Shown one piece after another: positions 32,413 to 44,730 of a stretch of 64,000 bases of DNA (within the stretch, counting starts at the first letter, position 1; each line of letters opens with the position of its first letter). A program made the translations under genes and the position numbers. Under the pieces are notes generated by a model. That model made no database searches and was not told where the DNA came from. It saw only the letters and a program-made list of their open reading frames with translations. This stretch comes from Adiantum capillus-veneris (lineage: Eukaryota; Streptophyta; Polypodiopsida; Polypodiales; Pteridaceae). The DNA lies in NCBI GenBank assembly GCA_014529385.2, contig CM043952.1, positions 67,692,370-67,756,369 on the forward strand. Reading direction: 5' to 3'.

Positions 32413-34489
32413 AAAGGTCTGTAGCTGTGGATGAAAGAACCTTTGGGGTCTCAAAGGAAAAATCCATAGTTATACTATATACACATGCTGCTTTATTAAA
32501 ATTCAAATTGATACAAATTTAAATCAATTATAGGAGCTACATCACTCCTATTTTATAATGTTCCCTTTCAAGGGTCTTTGGAAATTCAGTAATCCTATAT
32601 ATACAATTGAGTTTTAGAGCCCCCATACATGCTTCAACATCTTTGAGCCCTCATACATGCAAATTGACATGATTTTTTTTCTATAGACAACAGAACCTCA
32701 AGAAACGTTTGAGGATGTGAAGGTTAGAAATATCCACATCACATTGTCTTGGAGATGTTTTGCAATGCTACTCTAGAGACAAGAGAGAAACAAACATGAT
32801 ATTGGTGTAATCACATGTGCACAACTATACAATGTCGACACAAAATAGCCATAATGGGGCCCAAAAATATTCAGATCATATAATAATCATGGATTCATGT
32901 ACCATGGCATCAAAGATGCTATCCTTAAATTTCTTATTTGATCATCAAAGGTCAAATACAAAAATGAGACGCTAATGTAGACGAAAATATATATGATGAT
33001 GATCAAAGGCCAAATACAAAATGATATGCTAATATAGAAGACAATATCTGTGATGATTACCAGAGTGGTTGACATAACATGGCTTCAAGAACGGAAGTCA
33101 TGGATGGAGAAATAAAGATGAATCACATAACATCACCTTGCACTATCAAGAACCATGACCATAGATGAAGAGAATAAAGACACATCATGTAACCTCACCC
33201 TGCATCATCAAGATAACTAGTACAATTACTTATGAAAATAGATTTATTTTTTAAATCATTTTATGGTAGCTTGCATGGTGATCTTATAACATAATATGTA
33301 GTAATAAGCCGCCATGCCATGGTCTCACATACCAGGAAATCGTGGATCTGTGAGCATGACAAACAAAGACTTGTAATCACTGATGAAACACACAAGCCTA
33401 CCATGCATGGTATCATGTATCCTGACTAATTGGAGAGAATACGTCATGATACTTGAAACATCATAAATGAATGTCACATTAAATGATATTGTGAAACAAC
33501 TCAAGAAATTTTGCATCACTTCAAGTCCTCATACATGGTAAGTCAAAGAAAAGATACTAGCCATCACTACTAATTTTCCATGCACATCTATCGCTTTGCA
33601 TTCATCATTATGTCCCAAGCAATGCCACCCACCCACATGTAGCATAAATAGTTTGGTTTTTCAGCCCACGGATATCAAAACTCGGCTGCCTGTGAGACAA
33701 GAGATCAAACCCCCTCCTATACACTGTCAATCAAGCTTTTACTTATTTTTATCATTAAGATGAGAGGCTTCTCACCATGAACGCAAAGGGGCCTTGATAT
33801 GAACACACAACGCAACATGACACACCGACTGCAGCTTGCTTTGCCCCTCTTTTGAAAAAATAAGTAGCTAGTGATGCCTTCACTAAATACAGAGTCACAT
33901 AGAGGTAGCCTGGTCTCTTCCCTTGATTCAACAAGACACATGGTGCATTTTTTCCTTGATTTAGTAAGGCAGACTACTCCTTCACTAAATGCAACATCCC
34001 AAATAGGCAATGTGAGATATTTCAAGAATAGGCAATAATTTGAAAAGCAACATTTTATTGATTTCATTACACATGCTCTCCAACATGCATGCCCCTATAG
34101 CACTTCTATTCCTTTTGATCTAGGAACATGAACTTAACTTCTTCCATAAAAGAGAGGATATTCCTTCATAAATCTATAGCTCGGGAAAAAATCTTATCTT
34201 ATCTACCTTATTTAATATAAATAGCTAGCATATGCACATAAATTATTGCCTACCCTTACTCTCTTTCAATGTTACAAAAGGCTTAATCTTTCTATTTAAG
34301 TTATTAGTCATCCCATGGAAATTGATGTAAGGATCAGATTTATGAAGAAACAAAGCTTACAATGATGAAGCATAACACATTATGGAAGGTAAAAGTATGA
34401 AAGCAAACTTATCCTCTAGGAGTTGGGAACTCCATATCCAAGTCAGTAACCTCATAGATGAAGTGATCATCATGACAAATATAATTCCG
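32413..34489. other. Non-coding stretch between two LTR-like pieces (copy 1)
   Basis: About 2.1 kb without a recognisable gene. A short local repeat (GATCAAAGGCCAAATACAAAA type) lies at about 32940-33030. If the flanking LTR pieces belong together this would be the interior of a non-autonomous element, but no PBS is present at the right-hand piece. Confidence 0.45.
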
Positions 34490-34546
34490 TGTTGAACCTA
34501 AGGAATATAGAGCACAAAGATGAACATACAAGAGGCAGAACTCTAA
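34490..34546 (-). repeat. Truncated copia-like LTR end (copy 1)
   Basis: TGTTGAACCTAAGGAATATA..AGCACAAA matches the corresponding end of the LTR at 32210 with one or two mismatches in about 30 bases, then diverges. It lies directly beyond the gypsy-2 chromodomain remnant. Confidence 0.55.
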
Positions 34547-34589
34547 TGTAGCATTGTAAAGCATTGACAATGTCATACTATCCTTAAGT

Positions 34590-34935
34590 TGTTCTCCTTT
34601 GCATCCATCTAGCATCTTCAAAAGGATAATTTTTGAACTTAATAAGATACCGCGGATTATCTTACCATGTCGTAGTACCTTGTCTTCATGCCGAAGGACA
34701 GCTTCGGGTTGTAAACTCTTCTTGGTCTTCAACTTCGGAGGGTCTTCAATAATTGGTTCAGTTGGTGGCTCTCCTTTGTAGGGCTAAGTAGGCTTACATG
34801 AAAGGCATTGTGTATAAGCCAATGTTGGGAACCTTGAGTTGATAAGCCATCTCATTGATGGGCTTCAAGATTTGAAAGGACCATAGTATCTTTTTGCTAG
34901 TTTAGCATAATACTTTGATGGCCCATAGGATTTTT
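34590..34935 (-). pseudogene. gypsy-2 chromodomain-like C-terminus
   Basis: Readable pieces on the minus strand are PYKGEPPTEPIIEDPPK near 34745-34795, then LQPEAVLRHEDKVLRHGKII in the 34409-34732 frame, then after a frameshift FKNYPFEDARWMQ near 34595-34635. The order FHVSLL-like, Pro-rich linker, VLR...GKI..., FKNYP..ARW is that of the integrase-linked chromodomain of plant chromoviruses, thought to guide integration to particular chromatin. The frame is broken at about 34640 and 34935. Confidence 0.7.
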
Positions 34936-35648
34936 GCCCGTTGTTGTCTTAATCGAGCCTTAGGAAACTTGAGTAAGACCCAATCATTTTCTTTGAACAT
35001 TAAGGCTCTTCTGTGCTTATCAGCAGCAGCTTTTTGCCTTTGTTGAGAGATGGCTATAGCCTCCCTAATCTTTTGAAAAGATTCTTGTAGGTCACGGCTA
35101 TACTCATCGGCGGCGAAGATCTTCCCATGTACTTTGAGTAGCAAGGGACTTTTAGGTCTTCCCTCTATGATCTCGAAAGGTGCTTTCCCCGTAGAAGTAT
35201 GGACAGTATTATTGTAGGGATACTCTACTAGAGGTAAATACTTTTCCCATTGTGAGCGTTGATCTACTTCGGTAACATAAGTCTTGAGTAGATCGAGTAT
35301 CGTAAGATTGGCTATCTCACTTTGGCCATCCGTTTGTGGGTGATAGCCCGAAGAGAAATTCAATCTTGTTCCTAGATTTTCAAAGAGACCTTTCCAGAAA
35401 TTACTGGTCATTCTAGGATCTCTATCTGACACGATGGATGTGGGTAGTCCATGGTGCTTGAAAATCTGAGATATGAAGAGAGTTGCCATTTGATGTGCCT
35501 TAATAGTCTTTTTGACAGGAATAAAACGTGCTTGCTTGCTAAAACTGTCGGCTATTGTCCATATTCCTGTATTCCCATGGATAGACTTGGGTAATCCAAA
35601 GATGAAATCCATGGATATACTCTCCCATGGTGAATTTGGAATAGGCAA
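34902..35648 (-). pseudogene. gypsy-2 integrase core
   Basis: A 248-residue open frame. It begins PIPNSPWESISMDFIFGLPK with Asp14; VSDRDPRM gives Asp75 and TDGQSEIAN gives Glu111, exactly 35 residues apart, so the DDE triad is intact. It continues through YNNTVHTSTGKAPFEIIEGR and the basic FKENDWVLLKFPKARLRQ segment, then frameshifts. It is separated from the zinc-binding part by one TGA. Confidence 0.9.
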
Positions 35649-35660
35649 TGGCTGGAGTAA

Positions 35661-36116
35661 TCAAGGTTGCTTCCCTCTATCATACTTGGTCTTTTGGCAT
35701 ACTACACATTTTGAAACATACTCTTGTATGTCCACTTTCATGGTAGGCCAATAGAAATACGTCTCTACTCCTCGGAGAGTAGGTTCAATACCTCTATGCC
35801 CGGCATATGGAGGAGCATGGTATTCATACATAACCTTCTCACAAAGGGAATGGGTAACACATAGCCTATTGCCGTGGAGAAGATAATCATCCTGCAAGGT
35901 GAATGGTTCCTCTTTCTTCCCCAAAGCAAGGGATGACATTATGTCTCTAAAGTCAGGGTCAGTAGCATACTCATCTATCATAGAGGATAGATCATTGTGA
36001 GTAGCTATAGACACCGCATTAACTTTTGGTCGTCGTGAAAGTGCATCGGCAACTTGATTGTGCTTACCAGCTATGTGAGCAATATGGAAATTAAATTGCG
36101 AAAGAAATTTGCCCAC
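35661..36116 (-). pseudogene. gypsy-2 RNase H end and integrase zinc-binding domain
   Basis: A 151-residue frame starting in HIAHIAGKHNQVADALSRRP (end of RNase H) and ending with the HHCC domain: HAPPYAGHRG (two His), YFYWPTM and CVVCQKTKYD (two Cys), all present. It ends at a TGA that replaces one sense codon before the integrase core. A 1-nt deletion near 36105 separates it from the upstream RNase H frame. Confidence 0.9.
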
Positions 36117-36490
36117 CTCATTTTTTTGTCAGAAAGCTTGGTTTGCGTCATGAAATACTTGAGACTTTGGTGGTTGGTTCGTAGGATAAATTGAGTCCCC
36201 AATAGGTAGTGCTTCCATGTGTCTAGGGAATGTAGAACAGCTAAAAGCTCTTTCTCATAAATGCCCAAGACTCGTTCATCACTATTGAGCCTTCGGCTCT
36301 CATATGCTATGGCATGCCCTTCTTGAAGCAAAACCGCTCCAAGGCAATCACCACAAGCATCACATTGGACCTCAAATGGCTTTGAGAGATCCGGAAGCAC
36401 GAGGACTGGTTGGGAAGTAAGCTTCTCTTTGAGTTTTTCAAAAGCATTTTGCTCCTTAGCAGTCCATACAAACTTAACGTTCTTCTTTTA
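36071..36490 (-). pseudogene. gypsy-2 RNase H
   Basis: The frame 36071-36400 has FEVQCDACGDCLGAVL (Asp14), IYEKELLAVLHSL (Glu51) and RTNHQSLKYF. In the last motif the expected Asp is Asn (residue 76). The preceding connection (KNVKFVWTAKEQNAF) follows a TAA stop at about 36488-36490 that separates it from the RT. Function in the family: degrading template RNA. Confidence 0.85.
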
Positions 36491-37302
36491 TAAGTCGTGT
36501 AGTGGTCCTGCTACTTGAGAGAATTTTGCTATGAAGCGTCTATAGTATGCACACATACCAATAAAGCTTCTTAGCTCATGTAGATTCCTTGGGTTAAGCC
36601 ATGATTTTATTACCTCTAACTTTGATGGATCCATACGAATACCATCGTGAGAGATAATATGACCTAGATATTGAATCTCTTGAAGGAAGAATTCACTTTT
36701 CTTTTGGTTGAGAAAAAGTTTGTTCTCCCTCAAGGCTTGAAAAATCACTTGGAGATGTTGCTTATGTTCCTCCAAAGACTTGGAGTAGATGATGATATCA
36801 TCAAAGAACACTCCACTATATTTACGATATGGTCTAAAAATTTTCTCCATGAGACGATTGAAAGTAGCTGGTGCATTAGTCAAGCCAAAAGGCATGACTA
36901 GATATTCATAAAGACCAAATGTTGTGCGAAACGCAGTCTTTAGGATATCTTCATCCACTATCCTTATTTGATGATAGCCACTCTTAAGGTCAATCCTACT
37001 GAAGTAGGTAGAGCCTTGTAGCTTATCAAACAGATCTTCTACCCGAGGCACGGGAAATCTGCTTTTGATAGTGATATGGTTTAGTGCTCGATAGTCCACA
37101 CACATACGGTATGTACCATCTTTTTTTTGCACTAAAAGGACTGGAGAACAAAAGGGAGAGGAACTAGGCCTCACCATCCCTTTGTCTACCAATTCCTGTA
37201 CTTGCCTCATAATCTCCTCTTATTGAGCTTGTGAGACTCGATAAAGAGGTTTGTTAGGCGGTGAGCTTCCTGGAAGGAGCTCAATACGATGGTCATCAAT
37301 AC
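36488..37302 (-). pseudogene. gypsy-2 reverse transcriptase
   Basis: A 240-residue frame (from ATG at 37210) preceded by DDHRIELLPGSSPPN up to the joint, with one TAA near 37220. It has VQKKDGTYRMCVDYRALN, SRIDLKSGYHQIR (Asp74), MPFGLTNAPATFNRLM and VFFDDIIIYS (Asp137, Asp138). All polymerase motifs are intact, and it continues into HDGIRMDPSKLEVIKSW and FIGMCAYYRRFI. The N-terminal part and all upstream domains are lost at 37302. Confidence 0.92.
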
Positions 37303-39672
37303 GAGGATATAGAAGATGCTAATAAGTGCAGTGGCAAACTAACAAATGAGGACTACTTATAGTTTGTTCAAAATCTTGATGCTTTTTTAATATATAAAAT
37401 TCAAGTCTTGATTGAACTATACTTTGATTGAAATATAGTTTGATTGAAGTACATTTTGATCGAAACATGTTTTATATGGATATAACTCTATTATTTTGAT
37501 ATATCCTGTTTACTAGCATCTTATATGTATATATTTGAATACACAGGCGTATAAATGCAACCTAGCCTATCAACTATTATCCTTGTCCTACTTAAAGTTC
37601 ACTAGGATAGCTACTATCCAAGAAAATGAAAGAGTCCTTTTTTTGTATTAATCATAATCAAAAGGCCATCATTTCTTTTGATGGGTATGGAAATAAGTCA
37701 CTAATGGAATATCTTAAGAAAAATGCAGCCAAGTTTTCTTGATTTGGTACCATTCTTTAGTTAATCAAACCATAATTTACTTTGACTCTTACAAGATAGC
37801 CCGAAAAAAATTGAAAGTATAACTAATGGTCTGCAGAGAAGCTTGAAACTTTTCTATGTACCCTTTATTCACCATAGAATCTAAGTAACCAACCCAATCG
37901 CAAAAATTCATGCATCCTTCTTAGAAAAAAAGTTCTTTAGCTTGTTAATTTTTTTTAGGTTCATACAAATCCAGTCTATTTTGTCAAAAACTTAGCACAT
38001 GTATTAGATCTATCAACGGTAGAGCAAGCATCTTTTCAAATCTAGCAAATGCATTTCTTTCTCAACAAATTTCTAGGGTGAAAATCCATAAGACAAAAAA
38101 GGCACCAGGTTTGTAAAAGTTTTCCAAAGATCAAAATTTATAGCCAGACTATCTTTAAAAAGCCTCTTGCGATCTAAAAATAGGATGTCCCAATTTCTAC
38201 AAAAGAAAATAATAGTACCCGATTGTTATCTGTTCAAACCAAGATCTAATCAGGGGATCAAAATCCCATGGTAAGTCTAGCATATCAAGTAAAATCAGAT
38301 GAATGCAAGCCATCAAGTCATCAAAAGCTTATCATTCCAAGATATCAATAGAGAAATCAAGCTAGTAATGTTAGTATAAAAATAATAGTGTTAGAGTACA
38401 CTAGCATGAAAGTAGTACCAATTCTCTCACCACTTATGAGATTCAAAGAGCATGCACAACAAGATTTTCAATATTGGTGCCTAGTACTAAACTAGTTAAC
38501 CAGAGATCATCAGGTGCTTCAGAAGCAAGCCAAACTATAAGACCATTAATTAGCCGATAATGAGTAGATTTATTTGACTTGTAGCCAAAACCAGGCAGTG
38601 AAAATAGGAGCTAGCATTCAGAATAGATGAAGGTGTTGTTTTACAGGATCAAGGTAATAATCTACTAATATCTCAATCGTACAAGAATCCATAGTGGAAT
38701 AGCAAAAGCAATCAAGTTAGTAAAGACTCCAAACCTTATTATTTTCAAAAAATATTTTAAAGTATAAAGGAGTCCAAAAATTGAGCCAATATTCATACAA
38801 TTAATCAATTTTAATCCTAATATAGGTCAATAATTAATTAGATTACTAATCATAATTAATGATTAAGTATTTAGCAATATAGTAATATATAAGAGAGTAA
38901 CTAATAGTACATAAATATCTAATCTTCTCTAATTAATAAACAATTAGAAAAAATAGACATAAATTTATATCATTTACTAATTAACAAATATCAGCACTAA
39001 TTACCTCACTTAACCACTAAAGTTTTTTCTCTCTTAGTGATTTTTGTGAAGGAAATCTCTAAGCACAAGAGATTTTTGGCCAGCACTAGGAGACTGAGAG
39101 AAATTGTGAAGGTTAAAGCCCTATTTATAGTTTTTCATGGTGGCCAACATGGGCTGTGTTTGGCAGTGTCTTGCAACTGAAACAGTCTCCCAGCTATAGC
39201 AAGTTCTACATGCTGCTAAAACTGTCTTTGGCAGGCCCATGATGACCCTTCCAACACCTGTCCACTTTAATTTTTAACTCTGCTAATTTTCAAGATCATT
39301 TTTTTCTTTATTTGTAAATATATGAAAAATATATAGTAGGTTATGATACAAGTCTTGTGCTTTATTGAATTTTTAAATCTTTTAATTATTTATGTAAACT
39401 ACAATAATTGTGAAAAATTTTAGAGGCAATACCGAGGTCGGTTTTTACCCGAATTCAGTTCTGAAAATTCTCGATTATAGTAGTGTCGTGCTTAAGATTC
39501 TAGAAATACCAAACTTTTCTATAATTGGGCAAGCTATCATTGATTTTTTTAGAATCAAGCCTCTTTTAATAAGCTTTGTACATTTTAACTTAATTACAAC
39601 AACTGGGAATCTTACAAGACATGTGTCCACAATTTGAATCATTGCCTTATTTATCGGTATGTCTTCTATAAA
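37303..39672. other. Non-coding, AT-rich stretch (copy 2)
   Basis: Equivalent of 7042-9413. Differences noticed: one T fewer near 37950, one A fewer near 38325, G to A near 38605. Confidence 0.6.
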
Positions 39673-39972
39673 TCATAAAGCACCTGTATCATTGCTAAAA
39701 TCAATAAGCTTTGGCAAACGAGCTTTAGGAGCATGAATAGGACATAAACTCCATTGGATATGCGGAACAATAAATATAACCTTAGGTACAACAATATTTT
39801 GATCTACACATCCAATATCACTTGGGTCAAAAGAAAAATCCTTAGCATGTCTTGTAAGGATCTCTTGAAACCACTTGATCTCCTCTTTAGTAAGGAAACC
39901 ATCTTCTCCAAATGTCAATTGCTTAAGTGTTTCTTTAGTGAATTTGTATGGAGTTTGATAAAAAAACTTCAT
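39673..39972 (-). pseudogene. Possible Ty3/gypsy pre-RT fragment (copy 2)
   Basis: Same 99-residue frame as 9414-9713, with no amino-acid difference. Confidence 0.4.
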
Positions 39973-40173
39973 AATAAATATACGTCATGATTTTCTTGAG
40001 TCCTTCTATTTTTACATTCAAATATAAGACAAATGTGACATCATACTCAATGTAAGCACACTTTTTTCCTTTGCAATATTTCATGGTTCTCCTACTCATT
40101 TCCATTTTCTTGCACTTGACTAACTATTCTGTCTACATTCAGTTGCATCCTCTTTGTACTCATCTACAATACT

Positions 40174-40176
<3 letters not shown>

Positions 40177-40230
<54 letters not shown>
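40177..40230. repeat. (CT)n microsatellite, copy 2
   Basis: CT run with one interruption (CTCCTC, near 40211-40214), about one base longer than in copy 1. Confidence 0.97.
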
Positions 40231-40231
<1 letters not shown>

Positions 40232-40641
40232 TGATATGCCTCTTAAGGTGGTAGAGGAAGCACTACTTGAGAGTTGAAGAGTTGAAGTCCATCTGCAAGT
40301 ATTATTTCACCGAAACTGTTCAATATCTTTGATTTGGACAATGATCGATGGTGGCTATCCACCGTCATCACAATTGAAAGTTGGGCTCTCCTATGGACAT
40401 GGAAGAGAAAGTGCATGGGTAATGAGTTTGATGACATTTATAAAGTTTGGTTAAGTACTTTTTTTTATCACAAACAAGCAAGATAGTCAAAAAGGTGCTC
40501 ATTAAACACTCATATATGCACTCTGAGATACATCCGTGAGAAACACGAATGAGGTTTTCGAGCTAACTGACCAAACTATGCATTTCTTAAACTCCACAAG
40601 AGATTCTTTTTTTCACTCATGTATTGTGTAATTAATTTACA

Positions 40642-40938
40642 TTGTTTGACTATTGTAGATATCTATCCCTCGAGCAAAGAAGACTCACAGTGGATGTAAT
40701 GCACAGAGGGCTCTTTGATGCATTCCATGCATTTGCGAGTGAGTTTCCCTACAACATAAGTACTACAAGAGTGCTAGCGAAGAGGAGAGTATTATTATAC
40801 AACCACTTTTACAATGCTGCTCATTCTGCGATCGGCTTCAAAATGATGCAATATCTCTCACTTCCTCCAAAGGAGAGTCTAGAGTGGCCAATCCTTGCCT
40901 CTAAAACCTTTGAGCATTCCAAACTGAAGCTCCTTTAA
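40642..40938 (+). CDS. Hypothetical 98-residue ORF, first of tandem pair (copy 2)
   Basis: Identical translation to 10382-10678. It lies in the ~420-bp tandem pair at about 40570-41365. Function unknown. Confidence 0.3.
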   Translation: MFDYCRYLSLEQRRLTVDVMHRGLFDAFHAFASEFPYNISTTRVLAKRRVLLYNHFYNAAHSAIGFKMMQYLSLPPKESLEWPILASKTFEHSKLKLL

Positions 40939-41042
40939 AAGAATTAGAATTGCTCAAGATACATGTGGTATCTATTGATCCATGTGATAACTGACCAAAC
41001 TGTACATTTCTAAAACTCCACAAGAGATTCTTTTGTTCACTC

Positions 41043-41363
41043 ATGTATTGCGTAATTACCTTACATTCTCTGACTATTGTAGATATCTATCCCTCAAACA
41101 AAGAAGACTTACATTGGATGGAATACAGAAAGGGCATCTTCAATGCATTCCATGCTTCATTGGGTGAGTTTCTCTTTAGCATTGATACTAGAAGAGCGCT
41201 AGCTAAAAGGAGAGTGTTCTTCTACAACCACTTTTACAAGGCTCCTCATTCTACGTTTGACTTCAAAAGGATGCAATATCTCTCACTTCCTCCAAAGGAG
41301 AGTCTAGAGTGGCCAGTCCTTGCCTCTAAAACCTCTGAGCATTCCATACTAAATCTCCTTTAA
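41043..41363 (+). CDS. Hypothetical 106-residue ORF, second of tandem pair (copy 2)
   Basis: Identical translation to 10783-11103. Function unknown; possibly a degenerate exon or transposon remnant. Confidence 0.3.
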   Translation: MYCVITLHSLTIVDIYPSNKEDLHWMEYRKGIFNAFHASLGEFLFSIDTRRALAKRRVFFYNHFYKAPHSTFDFKRMQYLSLPPKESLEWPVLASKTSEHSILNLL

Positions 41364-43039
41364 AAAAATCAAAAGTGCTTAATATCCATGTGGTATGTGT
41401 ATCCATCTTCATGTCCATGTAGGCATTTGTTGTCTTCTTCGATGATGAGGAGCTTAGGTAGATTTCTACTATGCTTATCTGCAAGTTAAAGAAATGGCTT
41501 GACTTCTAAATGATTCTTGGGATGTCCATGGTTTTGATGGAATCTTGTGTAAGATGGATAAGAAGTTTGTTGTGTATAAGTACATGATAGCCTCTCAATA
41601 CTTCATATCTACCTTCCACTACACCCCCACTACATGAGGTGGCATTGAGTGATAGTTGTGTCCCACGATTTTTTTGATGAAATTAATAATCCTTTGAGAA
41701 TTCTTGAAATGTGGTGTTGAAATGAATTGGTGATATTTCTTAGAACTCAAGGTAATGTCACACTATGACAGGCGCATGAGGACTTGGACAATGATGTTGA
41801 CCTCAACCTGCCTCCAAAATTTCTTCCAATGTAGCATGTAAAATGTACTATGTTTTGCAAGTATACATTGTTGTTACATTTTATTCCTTCCCTACTTGCT
41901 AGTGTCACAATTTTTAGGTCTATTTTGGAGTAATTCTATCGTAAAGGTCCCTTACATAAAGGAGAATAAGATAGTATGCGTAGAGATAATAGATGAATGA
42001 CTAAACATAGTGCAATGGAATCCTAATCTAAGATGACGTCTCACACAAGGCAGCATGAGGTTACCAAAGAGCTCTAACTTGAAATTCTCAAACAAACCTA
42101 TAGACAACACTTTTATAAACATTATATATACATCAATGCACAAACTATTTTCTTGCAAACATATTGTGAGTACTTTTTATATATATTCAGAGTCTAATTA
42201 TCTTTACATTGGGTATAATCATGTGACTATATTATCAAATGAACACATTGAGTTTTAACTCTCATTTACAATGGAGGAGATCCTTTTGAGCTTGAGAATC
42301 AATAAGATAATATAAAGGGTCACTCTAGGGAGGTACAAAGGGTGAGGTATCATAGACATAAGGTGATCAAGCGGGTGAAGGAGCAATAAAATTCGTAGCA
42401 TGAGCCACAGAGGGTGTTGGGTGATTCTAAGGAGATGGCTCGAGTGTTGGTTGATGCATCTGAAAGCATGAGGGAGAGTACAAAGGTGTTGGACGACTAA
42501 ATTTGAAGTCAGTCCTCTTGAAAATTTTGCACACAAAACTCTAAAAAAGGAGCTTAGGATAGAGTGAGATATATGTCTCTAGACTTTGTGGAGCTCAAGT
42601 ATAAGATTATGATTCTACTCATACCTTTGACTCTTTATAGTTGAACGTAAATTTGGTAAAATTTTTCTTACAACATGAGAAAGAAGGTTGGCTGGGGAGG
42701 GCACCATGGGAAGCCTAAAGCTCTAGAAAAAATAGAAATGTTGAAGGAAAAGGAGAAATTGAACAGTAAGAGAGTTACAAAAGATAGCTCTGAGAGTGGA
42801 GGGCCACACATTGACAAAACAATGGACTCTATAAAAAAAGAGATGCTGCATATGAAGGTAGACATCATCATCATAAAAAGAAATCGTGGGATATTCACAC
42901 GAAAGTGGTTACGTACATTTATGAGCCTTGTTCATTGTGAAAAGTGCATTTCCTTCAAAAGTGCGCACCCACGTGTATCGATGACAAGTTGCAAAATTCA
43001 CATGCAATGGTATGTCATGTCTCAACGTGACTTGTGGAG
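41364..43039. other. Non-coding stretch (copy 2)
   Basis: Equivalent of 11106-12779; one A to G change near 42371. Confidence 0.5.
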
Positions 43040-43820
43040 GGGTTGGGCCATTTCATTGTGGCATGACAAGAATTGGAAGGTTTTTGGACTCTAGAGGGGT
43101 CTCGCCCTACCGCTCGCCTTATTTTACATTGCGGCATGACCAAACTTTTATTGTGGCATAATGCAAAATAAGGGAGGTGGTTGGTAGAGACCTCTCCTTT
43201 TCGCATTGTGGCATGAAATTTTCTTTTTTTTTTCCTATGCTTCCCTAGTGCTACAATACTTTCCTGTTGTGGTGCAACAACAATTTTGTCATGCCACACT
43301 GCGAGTGAAGGCAGGGGGTTTGGTAGGAACTCCTCCTTCTCGCATTCCGATGTGATATTTCTTTGTCGTTCCACAATGACATATAGAGGGGATTCCCCCT
43401 AGTGCTACACTTGTTTTGTATTTTGACGTAAAAACAAATTTTTTGTGCCACAATGCAAGAGAAGGGAGGTGGTTTGGAAGGTGCATCTTCTTCTCATGTT
43501 GTGGAGTAGCATTTCTTTGTTGTGCTATACTGCGACATGGAGGTGATGCCCCCTATTGCTACACTATTGCACATTGTGGTGAAACAACAATTTTGTCGTG
43601 CCACAATGTGAGCGACGAGAATGGGTTTGGTAGGCATGCCTCCTTCTCATATTGTGGCGTGAAATTGTTTGCCGCACGTGAGTACGACATGGAAGGGTCT
43701 CCCACAATTGCCTTCATGTTTGGCACTATGTCGTGACAACATAAATGTCATGCCACAATGCAAGAAAGAAGGAGGGGGTTATATGCAGCCCTCTTTCTTG
43801 TGATGTGCCATGACATAAGG
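43040..43820. repeat. Diverged ~152-bp tandem array (copy 2)
   Basis: Same units as 12780-13560, with the GTCATGCC-type marker at 43288, 43445, 43595 and 43747. No length change relative to copy 1. Confidence 0.8.
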
Positions 43821-44730
43821 TCATTGTGGAATAACTCAACAACACCTTTTGTCTACAACTATTTTATTTATAGAAAAATGTTTATGTCAAACAACAACGT
43901 AAGAGGGAATTGGGTGCAGAAGTTTTAGGGTTTCTCTTGTGTTGTAGCATGAAAAATTTATATTGTTGCATCAATCACAATGCAAGAAGGGCCCGTGCAT
44001 TTTTATCACCTCTCCCTCTTGTATTGTGGTGCAATTCATGACCAAAAAATGCAACACTGTGGCACAGAGAAAGGAACAAGATGGAAAAGATAATCCTAAC
44101 TCAAAGAAAAATCTACATGGACTCCTCCATTATGATTTAAGATAAGTACAATTAAATGGTGAGCGATACACTAACTTCTTTCTCCCTTCCTACTCTTCCT
44201 CTTCTTCCTTCGTCTTTGTTGGTTTCTTATGCTCTCTCTTTGCACTGTTGTTTCTCACAGTATTTGCCTTCTAGGATGCTTTGATCTTATTTTTTAGCTC
44301 CTCATGCATTACTTTTTCCTTAGAGAGAAAATTTTGAACCTCACTCAAGTCCGTTCTTGTAAGGTCTCTGGCACCCTTGCAGAGGGGATTTCCATGTAAA
44401 GGATTAATATCATGCCAGTTTGGTTAGAAATTGAAATCTTCTATTTTTGGCAGTTTCTCCACCTTTGATGTACTAATGATGAATATATTGATGTAAGCTT
44501 TTCAATTTTTTTTTCACTTTTAGCCTTTTCTGTCCAAAAATAGTAAGTTTTGAGGTGCTTACACCCACCTAGACGCGACCATCTCGTCAAAATCTACCCC
44601 ATCTTGAATTTCCATAAAAATAGCTGCTTGCTATAAAAATTGCTAAATATAGTAGGTGTGTGCATATGACACCTTAACTTGTCATCTCAAGCTTGTCTTT
44701 TAATAGCAACTTTCAGAATTAAATTCTGAT
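43821..44730. other. Non-coding stretch (copy 2)
   Basis: Equivalent of 13561-14470; nothing further seen. Confidence 0.5.

Larger units (their letters stand above)
7042..37302. repeat. 30.26-kb direct tandem duplication, copy 1
   Basis: From GAGGATATAGAAGATGC at 7042 onward the sequence recurs, in the same orientation and order, from 37303. The offset is 30261 at the start, 30259-30260 through 17-20 kb, 30253 in the copia element and 30252 to the end of the window. Copy 1 is complete, ending where the joint occurs inside gypsy-2. The base before the joint differs (A at 7041, C at 37302), giving a sharp boundary. Confidence 0.97.
34590..37302 (-). mobile_element. Ty3/gypsy chromovirus fragment, 5'-truncated by the duplication joint (gypsy-2)
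   Basis: On the minus strand it contains RT, RNase H, integrase and a chromodomain-like tail. Gag and protease are missing because the sequence jumps to the start of the 30-kb unit at 37302/37303, a few codons upstream of the RT. It is closely related to gypsy-1 and in the same orientation, but better preserved. It lies once in the window; the equivalent in copy 2 would lie beyond the right edge. Confidence 0.93.

Noticed and set aside
33717-34067. 116-residue minus-strand ORF with an internal repeat (VFSEG..., VAFSEG)
   Set aside because: The repeat is a short DNA duplication; no domain recognised and no support for expression.
7042-37302. Duplication by unequal crossing-over between the two gypsy elements
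   Set aside because: They are parallel and ~30 kb apart, but the joint does not lie in sequence shared by both: gypsy-2 jumps to non-gypsy sequence at 37303.
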